Positions 55,045-63,035 of a stretch of 64,000 nucleotides of DNA are shown piece by piece. The position numbers and the translations under genes are program-made. The DNA is taken from positions 434,001 through 498,000 of the forward strand of contig MU008159.1 in NCBI GenBank assembly GCA_010909165.1, in the 5' to 3' direction. The DNA comes from Anthoceros angustus (lineage: Eukaryota > Streptophyta > Anthocerotopsida > Anthocerotales > Anthocerotaceae). Position 1 is the stretch's first letter; every line of letters starts with the position of its first letter. Under the pieces are notes generated by a model. The model was not told where the DNA came from and ran no database searches. It was given only the letters and a program-made list of their open reading frames with translations.

Positions 55045-55374
55045 GGTAGGAGAATTCCCTCCGGAGGACAGCAAGCGAGGGTTGAGACTGGAGAGAGGCG
55101 GCAGTCACTCGTTTCAAAGGATGAGACAAGAACATGGATCCATTTCGATACAATACAACAGCTTGTTGCTGCAGACCAGTAGTAAATGAAGGAGAGCAGA
55201 TGAAGGGGACGCAACATTGTTTTGTGCATACAAGGGGCAGTTCTCCGAATCGATTGGATTACTGACCGTTTGTGAGGAGAGTTCTCTTTCCATGGAGTTC
55301 AGAAATTTTATAAGCCATAATGTTAAGGATAAGTAAGCCGCCTTGATGCGGACCCAAATCATGTGCAGTGTCTG
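55045..55374 (+). repeat. Leader of the U2-bearing unit, second copy
   Basis: From CCCTCCGGAGGACAGCAAGCG to AAGTAAGCCGCCTTGATGCGG this is collinear with 56,965-57,317, which leads directly into the intact U2 gene. The shared upstream box (AACCCATGATGTTAAG in the intact unit, AAGCCATAATGTTAAG here) lies where a plant snRNA upstream sequence element is expected, though the match to the consensus GTCCCACATCG is weak. Confidence 0.7.
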
Positions 55375-55490
55375 AATTTTTCTCCGGGGCTGGGGCCGTA
55401 TGAGACAGCTTGCTATTTCGGCTCCACGCGCGTCGCCCTAGTATTGCTCAACTTCCATTGCCTGGCGAACCCCACTTCCCCTCACGGGGA
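55375..55490 (+). pseudogene. U2 snRNA pseudogene, 3' half only
   Basis: TTTTTCTCCGGGGCTGGGGCC, GAGACAGCTTGCTATTTCGGC, GCGCGTCGCCCTAGTATTGC and CATTGCCTGGCGAACCCCAC match stems III-IV of U2 downstream of the Sm site. The 5' half with the branch-site recognition sequence is deleted, so it cannot act in splicing. Confidence 0.8.
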
Positions 55491-55500
55491 CTCAAAAAAA

Positions 55501-56312
55501 ACCTCAAAAGTATATTGGAATCGGACATCTGATGGTGAGTAGGCCATCACATCAGCTGATTATCCTCGGCCAATTCTGCTCATCCGATGGGCGATCACAT
55601 CACCTGATCATCCTCGGCCATTTCTGCTCCTCCTTACAGGACCATTTGTGAGGCTGTTGTGGTTCGGAGTGAGTTCTGTTTGTTACATGGTTATCGCTCA
55701 GGGCTGAGCGTGCTTGATGACGAGAAGATGTAGATCTGAGCAACAAAACCTTATTCGAGGTCGACAAACTCTACGCATATGCCTATGCCAGTCTCTCATC
55801 GCCACTTCACCGTCACAATAGGACATAGGCAGGAACATCACCTCAGTCTGTGGCCTATGCCCTCGAGCCTGGTTCCAAACTTGAATTACATCCTTCACCA
55901 TCACGTTTGCACAATTCTCGACACTGCCAGGCTGATGTTTTGACACGTTCAGCGTGCCAGTGGTAGCGTCAGCTGCATTGTCCTGCTGGCCATTCACAGT
56001 GGCAGTGGCAGTGGCATAATTCCGGCGGCCAGCCCAGTAGTGACGTTCTTTGATTCTTGCAGATGTCACATGTGGTTACTTCTAGATGTCCATCTCTGCA
56101 AGAGCAAAGGCTGTTCACAAAATGGTGTAAACAGTGAGCTTCTCTCACTATTGATCTCCCGTTTTTTATGCTCGATAGGACTTTGGTTCCACTATAGCAG
56201 TCATTGCACATACCAAGTTTTTGGTGACCAACAGGGGTGTGCAGAAGCCCGTATGCCACCACCTTCTCAGCATGTCTACATAAGGCATCTTCCTGCTTTC
56301 TTTCCGCAACTC
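55501..56312. other. No gene recognised
   Basis: Short frames only. An imperfect 46-bp direct repeat, CATCACATCA-CTGATTATCCTCGGCCA (55,546 and 55,591), lies within. A minus-strand frame crossing into the right arm (55,969-56,475) extends the arm ORF with a Cys/His-rich tail (CHCHCHCEW), coded by a CAGTGG repeat; this is probably not a gene. Confidence 0.5.
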
Positions 56313-56435
56313 GCTTTAGCACCAATTGGCTGTGTGGTACATGGCCTCCATCATCCTTCAACAGAGAATTCAAGCTGCTTAGCTTGAAGGAATCGTCTTC
56401 CCTGTACTCTCCCAACGTATGTCTGGACCTGGCTG

Positions 56436-56822
56436 TTGAGCTCAATCCAGGCCTTTGCAGCCTTCTTGGATGCAACTGTAGACTTTCTCAAGTTCTCTAC
56501 CCTAGCTACATCCCTCCGTTTATGCAAGCATCTGCATATAGATTTCCACGCAGCACGCACGCGCTGCTGCACTCTCAGGTTCCAGCCTGGAACACCTGGT
56601 GCTATCTGGGCGGGAATACCCCTGGACCAGGCTACAGCGAAGGTCCTCCTGAACTTTCTGTGTGCAGCTATGGTACACTATGGCGCTGATTCAATTCCTG
56701 TGCTTCAGCCTCAAGATTTCCTCGCCTGGCAGGGCTATGCTTTCTGGTGCTTCTTCTTGACGTGCATGGGTACACCCAGGAAACGCTTCAAGCCCATAAT
56801 TGTCAGGGCCACCAGACCCTGA
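56436..56822 (+). CDS. Conserved unrecognised ORF, right arm
   Basis: Identical 128-residue frame to that at 47,879-48,265 on the other strand, ending inside the 52-bp palindrome. The antisense basic frame (56351-56572, minus) is also identical. No family recognised. See the left-arm entry for the coding-strand question. Confidence 0.3.
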   Translation: MSSIQAFAAFLDATVDFLKFSTLATSLRLCKHLHIDFHAARTRCCTLRFQPGTPGAIWAGIPLDQATAKVLLNFLCAAMVHYGADSIPVLQPQDFLAWQGYAFWCFFLTCMGTPRKRFKPIIVRATRP

Positions 56823-56838
56823 CAATTATGGGCTTGAA
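56787..56838. other. Perfect 22-bp stem palindrome, right arm
   Basis: Same 22-bp stem as at 47,863 with loop CCACCAGA. A hairpin in both arms at the same relative place. Confidence 0.92.
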
Positions 56839-57317
56839 ATACAATAGGTACAGGTACTACTGGTCAGCCAATGACCCTAGGCACAGGGTCCCTTGAATTT
56901 CCATCACCCGCTTCAGGATGGGTTGTCTAAGGATCAGCGCAAGATAGGAGAAGACCAGGACAAGAATATTCCCTTCGGAGGACAGCAAGCGAGGGTTCCA
57001 CACCTTTAGACTGGAGTGAGGCGGCAGTCACAGGTTTCAAAATACAGGACAAGAACATGGAACCGTTTCGATCCATTACAGCAGCTTGTTGCTGCAGAGC
57101 AGTATTCAATTGAAGTAGAGCAGACAAAGGGCATTACAAGCGCTTTGTATTGTGCATACAAGGCGCAGTTCTGACAATCAATTGGATCATTGTCCGCTTC
57201 CGTGGAACACTCATCTACCGTTCTCTTCCCAGCTCAGAAACACATAACCCATGATGTTAAGCATAAGTAAGGCGCCTCCGCGACGATACAAGGACTGGAT
57301 ACTTTGCACCGAGAAGT

Positions 57318-57513
57318 ATACCTTTCTCGGCCTTTTGGCTAAGATCAAGTGTAGTATCTGTTCTTATCAGTTTAATATCTGATACGTGGGTCATGGATCC
57401 ACACGATATTAATCTAATTTTTTTCGAGGGGTGGAGCCATACGGGGAAGCTTGCTACCTCGGCTCCACGCGCGTTTCTCTGGTATTGCACTACATCCAAT
57501 GCCTAGCGCACCC
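57318..57513 (+). ncRNA. U2: U2 spliceosomal snRNA
   Basis: ATACCTTTCTCGGCCTTTTG at 57,318 is the conserved U2 5' end. AGATCAAGTGTAGTATCTGT carries the GUAGUA that pairs with intron branch sites. TTATCAGTTTAATATCTGAT forms stem II. AATCTAATTTTTTTCG is the Sm-binding site. The GGAGCC...GGCTCC stem follows, then GCACTACATCCAATGCC, the loop-IV region bound by U2B''. The whole RNA fits about 196 nt. No clear consensus USE or TATA was seen; a CCCATGATGTTAAG box lies 60-75 bp upstream and is conserved in the truncated copy. Of three U2-like loci in the window this is the only one with all functional parts. Confidence 0.95.
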
Positions 57514-57905
57514 CACCTCCCCACCCGGGGACCCAATCAAATCCAACAAGGACGTAGACACGCAGTTTCAATTGATCATTCTACAGAAAGGCAATCTCCA
57601 CACGCACATTCATCTACTACTCTACAAAAAGGGAGGAAATTTCCACACTCGGTTTCATTTAATAGTTCACACGGAGGAAATTTCCACACTCGGTTTCATT
57701 TGATAGTTCGGAGAAAGGAAATTTCCACAGTAAGTAAGGGAATGCAGATTCAGACTCGTGAAATGAAATGTGGGTTCTCTTGTTCGTCTTCGGCCAAAGC
57801 AGCTTCGCCTTGAAGGATCTTGGACCCCGCTATGGAGCTGAGCATGAAGGATTTATAGAAATGGGACAAATCTGGTCATTGTGGTGAAACATGTCGCGAA
57901 ATGTC

Positions 57906-58586
57906 TCTCTAGAGGAGATTTTCCCTACATCTCGGGATGACTTTTGCCGGTGCTGGCCACCTCCATGTCAGCTGGCAGATGGTTGTGTCACCCAAGAATT
58001 AGAACCGAAAAGTGTCACGCATCTCACCCACAGGACTGGGAGTGGCTGTACTGTGGGAGTTGGCTTGGTAGACAATATTAATGTCATGTATGCTCTGCTT
58101 GAGCAGTCTTGAATTCCATGTCAGAATTAATGCAAACGTTAACGTGCATTCCATAATATGTTAAAGGTGGAATGCACAATCAAAGGATGTGGCGAGCAGG
58201 TTCATTTGTCATGAGGCTTTGTAGGCTAGCTGAGTAGGAGGACGATGTCATTTTGTCGAGTGATAGCTAAGTTCCCTCAAATTTGGTCGCAGAATGGGGT
58301 TTTGACAAAATGTGCACACTTCGTTTCAGGCATAACGAGCATGGGCAGAGACCCAAGCAAAGTCCGAGCATGGCCGATTCCCAAAAAGATACGAGAAAGA
58401 AGGGTCTGTTCGTAAAGAATGTCTTTTTTCTGTCTTCATTCGTGTTCCACTTTCCACTTGTGTAGCTACGAGGTCATCACGGACAGACAGCATAACTATT
58501 ACATACGTCCCTTCCTTAGACGCCGCCTATTTATGTTCAGTCTCCCGCACAGATTCAGGTCAGGAAGCAAAGACTGGCTATGGCGA
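57906..58586. other. No gene recognised
   Basis: Intergenic sequence between the right arm and the BURP gene. CATAATATGTTAAAGGTGGAA at 58,152 matches CATAATATGATAAAGGTGGAA at 48,425 in the same orientation, so fragments of the left-arm flank are present but not inverted. Probably includes the BURP 3' UTR. Confidence 0.5.
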
Positions 58587-60009
58587 TCACGGGACAGTGT
58601 AGAAGGCGGTGGTGCCAGGCGCAGTCCAGTGGCAGACGGCAGCTTGGCCAGGCTTCAAGCCGAGTACGTGAAACGCGATGTGATCTGGACGGAAAGTGGA
58701 TGTACTCTTATGACAGGCTACGACATTGGAGACGGAGATGGCGGGATGATCCTCAACAGCACTAGTACGCAACATGACAGAGTAGAGCTGAGTGTCCTGA
58801 ATACTATGGCAGGCCTGCATCATGTACGGGAAGGGATTGAAGGAGCGATGGCAGAGCACATTAGGTCGGGTGGCCACTCCGAGCGGCTCCACCGAGACCA
58901 CCTCCAAGAAAGAGCTGGCGATGGAGTGCTGGTCCGAAATCAGAGAGCCGCTGGTCGCCGTGCTTACCCTAACGCTTCCGTGTTCTTGGACCAGATGTGC
59001 CGACACAAAATCGGCCACATCCTCCACCGACCGGGTGCAGGTACGCACCTCGTTGTCGCTCGCGCCGGGGTAGTGGATGCAGGTGTCGTAGGTGGAGGCC
59101 ATGGCAGCAGCCAATTTGGAGTTCGGCTGCACCCGCAGCGTCTGCAGAAGCTGTGTCCATTCCAGCTTGTCCAAGGCGGATACTAGGGCGCGAGGGAGGA
59201 AGGCACCGGCTCCCGCTGCGAAGCCCTCGCCCCTGCTGAACAAGACGCCCGGCGCCTTGGCTCCTGGAGCGGGTAGGTTTTCTTGGACGAAGTACGTCTC
59301 GCGGGCCAGCGCCAGCTCCTGCTCTGAGGAGCTCTCCGTCTCCTCCTCGTTGTTGATCTGCTCCGGATTCGAGTTCCAGTGCTGGTTCCAATGAGTTTGG
59401 CCCAATGTGAGAGGTTGCCCCGGATGCTCTTTGTTTATCTGCTCCGGATTCCAGTCCCATAGCTGGTTCCAATAAGTTTGGCCCACTGTGAGCTGTTGCG
59501 CCGTATCCTCTTTCTTGTTCCCTTCGGAGTTCAAATGAGTTTGTTCCACTGTGAGTGGTGGCTCCTTTTTATTGCTCGGCTCCAAGTGCTTGTTCCATTT
59601 GAAGTTCGAAGTTGCGAGAGGTTGCGACAAGCTGCCCGATCCTGGCAGTGCGCCGTGCTTGCTGTGCTCCTGCGACGGGCAGATGATGCCGGAGGCGAAG
59701 CAGAAGGCGGCAGCTTCCGCGTCGCGGTTAGGGTTGAGAGCCGGAAGCGATGGCCTGGCCGAATCGAGTCACTTGTTCCCGTGAGAGCCGGGACACCAGG
59801 CTCGGCGTCCATCCTTGCGGCAGAGGAGTGCTGCCGAGTTTGCTGTTCCAGTGGTGCACAACGTCCGCGTTTAAACTTGGTGGCGGAACGGGAACGTGGA
59901 GCTCGGCATCAGCTGGTAGCTCTTGTGATGGCAAATCAAGAGCACTTGCTGCAATTATCGGTTGGAGCTGGAGCTGCACCTGCAAGTATGAGCAATCCAT
60001 GCAAGCCAC
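58587..60009 (-). CDS. BURP-domain protein, PG1-beta-like; frame broken near the N-terminus
   Basis: The minus frame 58587-59630 gives 347 residues: a repeat region with EQTHLNSEG, GQTYWNQLWDWNPEQIN and GQTHWNQHWNSNPEQIN, a linker (YFVQENLPAPGAKAPGVLF), and a C-terminal BURP domain. The four Cys-His pairs are VLCHRSF, MQACHSI, VVACHKS and AVCHWT. The N-terminal portion (59728-60009) contains NADVVHHWNSKLGSTPLPQG, the usual opening of PG1-beta/BURP proteins, but it ends SGSQP-stop. Compared with the pseudogene at 48,745 about five bases are missing at 59,730, which throws the frame before NPNRDAEAAAFCFASG. A signal-like peptide can be read upstream in another frame. Either this allele is recently broken, or the deletion is a sequencing error. 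BURP proteins act in the cell wall. Confidence 0.82.
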
Positions 60010-60049
60010 TGGTGTAAGCTTCCATCTCTACCCAGCCGCAGGAAATACA

Positions 60050-60250
60050 TCACGAAGAAATAGTAGTGAACAACTCCATCCAGAAGAAATAGTACTGAAC
60101 AACTCGAGCGCGCACCAAGTGGCACATGAAGATGAGCAGGAAGGCCCCTCGGAGGGCTACAGCACACGTACTAGTGGCCAAACCGAGGGCTGCAGCACAC
60201 GTACTAGTGGCCATAGCGACACCAAAAATCTATTGCTTATGCGACACCAA
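60050..60250. repeat. Three adjacent short duplications
   Basis: GAAGAAATAGTAxTGAACAACTC occurs twice (60,053 and 60,082), GAGGGCTxCAGCACACGTACT twice (60,152 and 60,186) and GCGACACCAAAA-TCT twice (60,207 and 60,240). Consecutive small tandem duplications in 200 bp suggest repeated slippage or repair. Confidence 0.75.
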
Positions 60251-60437
60251 AATCTGTTCCTTATCCGCCATGGCTATGGTGCCTTAAGAGGCCGGCTCGT
60301 CGAGGCCGTGGGACGCTATCTCACCTCCAGGATCCTGCTCCTACTCTCACCAACCTTCCACATCATAGGTTCCACATGCACATCCAACCCACCACATCAA
60401 TGAATGCGCAAGCCGGCCGTTGCTTAGAATAAAATGT

Positions 60438-60563
60438 GAGCATTGCGAGATTCGAACTCGCGTTCTCTAGGAGCCTTTGGGAATGAAACCCTCATTGAGG
60501 GAGACAACGGTTTTCACACAATACCTTTTGCAGCCTAGCGTCATTCCACTTGACCAAATGCTC
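60438..60563 (-). tRNA. tRNA-like gene with intron-like insert, copy 1
   Basis: On the minus strand the halves fold into a full 72-nt cloverleaf: acceptor GAGCATT with AATGCTC, D arm GTCA-AGTGGAA-TGAC, anticodon stem CTAGG/CCTAG, variable AGAAC, T arm GCGAG-TTCGAAT-CTCGC, discriminator A. A 55-nt insert lies in the anticodon loop just 3' of the expected anticodon position, where nuclear tRNA introns sit. Reading CT-GCA-A at the loop start gives anticodon GCA (Cys), yet the body resembles tRNA-Pro more than tRNA-Cys. A TTTT terminator follows on the minus strand (60,432-60,435). Isotype is uncertain. Confidence 0.7.
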
Positions 60564-60888
60564 CAGGGCGTCAAATTCTGCCTTTCACATATGCACGTAT
60601 CTACCAACCTGCCACATCCAGATGCTCGTACACATGCTCCCCAGGTGATGTTAGCAACTCGCTTGGCTAGCCCTTCTCGCTGGGCCATCTCCGAAGCGAT
60701 AAATGCTGGCAATTCAGAGTAGCGGGGAGAGGGCTGGGGAGGAGATGAGGAGAGGCAGGCAGGGAGCGGGTAGGCGGCGGGCGGGGAGAGGCTCTCTCTG
60801 GAGCCTCCCAGGCCCTAGGGGCTCGCCATATTGCATGACCTTTGGCCTAACAATGAAAGCGATGCCCGGCCGTGCTTAGAATAAAATC
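60564..60888. other. Spacer between the two tRNA-like genes
   Basis: The first half is unremarkable; 60,720-60,830 is purine-rich and G-rich (GGGGAGAGGGCTGGGGAGG, GGCGGGCGGGGAG), which could form quadruplex-like structures. The last 30 bp, GGCCGTGCTTAGAATAAAAT, repeat the sequence just upstream of copy 1, so the duplicated block includes the 3' flank. Confidence 0.55.
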
Positions 60889-61013
60889 TGAGCATTGCGA
60901 GAATCGAACTCGCGTTCTCTAGGTGGCTTCAAATTTAGAACTCTCATTAGGTGAGAATTGCTTTGCAAACAATACAACAGCAGCCTAGCGTCATACCACT
61001 TGACCAAATGCTC
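60889..61013 (-). tRNA. tRNA-like gene with intron-like insert, copy 2
   Basis: Same architecture as copy 1: the 5' half differs at one of about 34 positions and the 3' half at one of about 35, and all stems pair. The 53-nt insert is only loosely similar to that of copy 1. The anticodon loop begins CT-GCT-G, giving GCT (Ser) if read in the standard place, but the variable arm is short, unlike tRNA-Ser. A TTTT terminator follows the 3' end on the minus strand (60,883-60,886). Either the true anticodon is read differently after splicing, or these are diverged tRNAs. Confidence 0.7.
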
Positions 61014-62100
61014 AGCCTGTAGACACCTCTGGGAGCGTGCACTATCTAGTTAATCAACGGCCCAGGGGTTGTGCATCTAGTCCACTGTCCGACTGACAGA
61101 ATTTTGCATTATGGTATTTACCTACACTTTTCTTTTCTGCTCGTCTACCCACCTATAGACGACTTTTATGAAGACCTCGGTTGGTTCACCCTCTTGCAGT
61201 GACTGGGTGTTGTTTCTAAGGCGCTGGCTAAAGACGAAGTTGAGAGCAATTCGCACATCTGCGAGGAGGGTTTTGCACAAACGTGCATCCTCAACACGCT
61301 GGCTGGTACGTGGTCTGGAGGACAGCAGAAGGAAGAACGAGGCTGGCACAGAACGATTTCATTTACCACGATCTGCTGTGTTGAAGGGTTTTCAGACGGC
61401 TGTGTGGTGTTAAAGCGCAAAGTGTCCAGAATCTGTTCTGACCACAACTTTGTGCAAATGTGTATCTCGCATCGACATGCCGCCGTGAACTTTTTACACA
61501 CAGTGCTTCTTCTTTGCAGTTTCGCCTCCATGAGAGCTCACCAGCCTTTGAGTTAGTGCTTTGCTGGTGTTCCGATTTAAGTTTACATTTCCGATTGGCG
61601 TGGTTGGCCAAAACACGTCATTCATCACGGATCGTGAGGAAATCGAGGCCTGCAGCAACTGCCGAGCCTGCACAGCACAAAGGGCAACCTTGTCGTCTAC
61701 AGCAGCTACCGCAAGGCAGACTGGGCCAGCGGCACCAACGGCCCCAACGGCCGCTCTTAGGGCACTCTGCCCACATTTGGCACAGCAACGGCGCAGCCCG
61801 TTCTCTAAGCTGCAGTGCCCAAGCACCGCAGATGCGCAGATACATAGCTTGCAAGAAGGTGTCTGGAGACGGCAGTGCTCCACATATGTTGTTGCCCAGT
61901 GTCTGATGCTCGTTTTGCTCGTGGTATGGATTTGGTGTCGTTCGTGTGAATTCAACGACCCGCCTCCGCATGGGTCTAGATCTGTGGGAGGATAGCAATC
62001 ATGGGGTTCTTGCGAGTTGCTCACCGGTACCATCTGCGCACTTCCAAGTGGCTACCGGCCCCATTTCTGTTGCATCCTAGCATAAACTATGTGCAGCGTC
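61014..62100. other. No gene recognised
   Basis: Open frames occur on both strands, for example minus 61122-61349 (LLADVRIALNFVFSQRLRNN, TEVFIKVVYRWVDEQKRKV) and plus 61561-61995 with a C-terminal hydrophobic helix (VVAQCLMLVLLVVWIW). They overlap antisense to each other and no family was recognised. One may be an exon of a small gene. Confidence 0.45.
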
Positions 62101-63008
62101 TAGGTTCCTCGATTGCATATGTGGCTAGATAATATACACCTACACATATGAAAAGAAAAGAGCTGTATTGAGGCACGAGATGGGGAGCCCATCCACCTTT
62201 AGAAGGCCAACTCGGGAACCAAGGGTTACATTTCGAGAAAGCAGTAAAGCTCCAAACCTAAAAGTCACCTATATCTCCTACAATATCATAATTAGACAGA
62301 CTGAAAGGCCCATATTTAATAGATATAAATAAGTGTAAATATTATATAATCTTATCTGTTAGGTTTCATCGGTATATAGTTTTTTTCAACCACAAATTCA
62401 TACAACGTTTACGTCTAGTTAGGTTTTAGGCTTTAAAAATCGTGTAGAGTCTAGGGTCTGGAGTTTAGGATTTAGGTTTCAGGAATCGTTGTGTACAAAA
62501 TATATTTTTAATTCCTCATATAGAAAGTATTATTTTAAGACTCTTCCGAATATGAATTTCTTTTTTAAGACTCTTCGAATGTAAAAGACCTTTTTAGGAC
62601 TCTTCATATGTCAAATTCCTTTTCTAAGATTCTTGTATGTAAAGTACTTTCTTAAGACTCCTCGAATATAAAGTACCATTTTAAGATTTTTTTTAGACTA
62701 CATATAAACCTTTTGTCATCAGTAAGATTCAAAGTATTGAGGTTTAGAGTATTTTTCAAGCGGGACTGTTCGATAGACTTTATTGTAAAAGATAGGAGAG
62801 ATACACACGTCGTCTTGAAACCAAGATTGAACAAGACCATTTTTTTCATAATTATCTAGCTTCAACATATAAAATAGAAAAAACTTAATACAAGCCTCAT
62901 CCAGCTCAATTTGTGAATGTGACCTTTTATTTATTAATATTATAGATTATTACTTTTATCATCGAGGTTCAAGGTATAAAATAGCGGGGAATTAAGATAA
63001 TCTTTCCT
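62101..63008. other. AT-rich region with 38-45 bp degenerate tandem repeat
   Basis: Base composition drops sharply in GC here. From 62,515 to 62,700 about five units repeat TTTTAAGACTCTTCGAATxTxAA-T. TTAGGTTTTAGG, GTCTAGGGTCTGGAGTTTAGG and GATTTAGGTTTCAGG (62,416-62,485) look like degenerate TTTAGGG telomere-type repeats. This probably is the promoter-side region of the RNase III-like gene. Confidence 0.6.
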
Positions 63009-63035
63009 ATATATGTAAGTGTAAGTTGCACATAA

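Larger units (their letters stand above)
56313..57905 (-). repeat. Right arm of the inverted repeat around MIC60
   Basis: Reverse complement of 47,160-48,391 with about 410 extra bases (57,150-57,560) that include the U2 gene. The boundary at 56,313 is sharp (CTCGCTTTAGC against unrelated sequence). The outer boundary near 57,905 adjoins ATGTCTCTCTAGAGGAGATTT; the same 21 bp in the opposite orientation lie just inside the MIC60-facing edge of the left arm (48,395-48,415). Confidence 0.92.

Noticed and set aside
55546-55635. Possible regulatory direct repeat CATCACATCA-CTGAT
   Set aside because: Only two imperfect copies, no nearby gene start, and no known plant regulatory motif.
58419-59186. 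255-residue plus-strand frame over the BURP gene
   Set aside because: It is the antisense of the BURP coding region, whose Cys-His pattern is unmistakable on the minus strand.
60720-60835. G-rich stretch as a possible quadruplex regulatory element
   Set aside because: Purine-rich intergenic sequence is common; nothing ties it to either tRNA-like gene.
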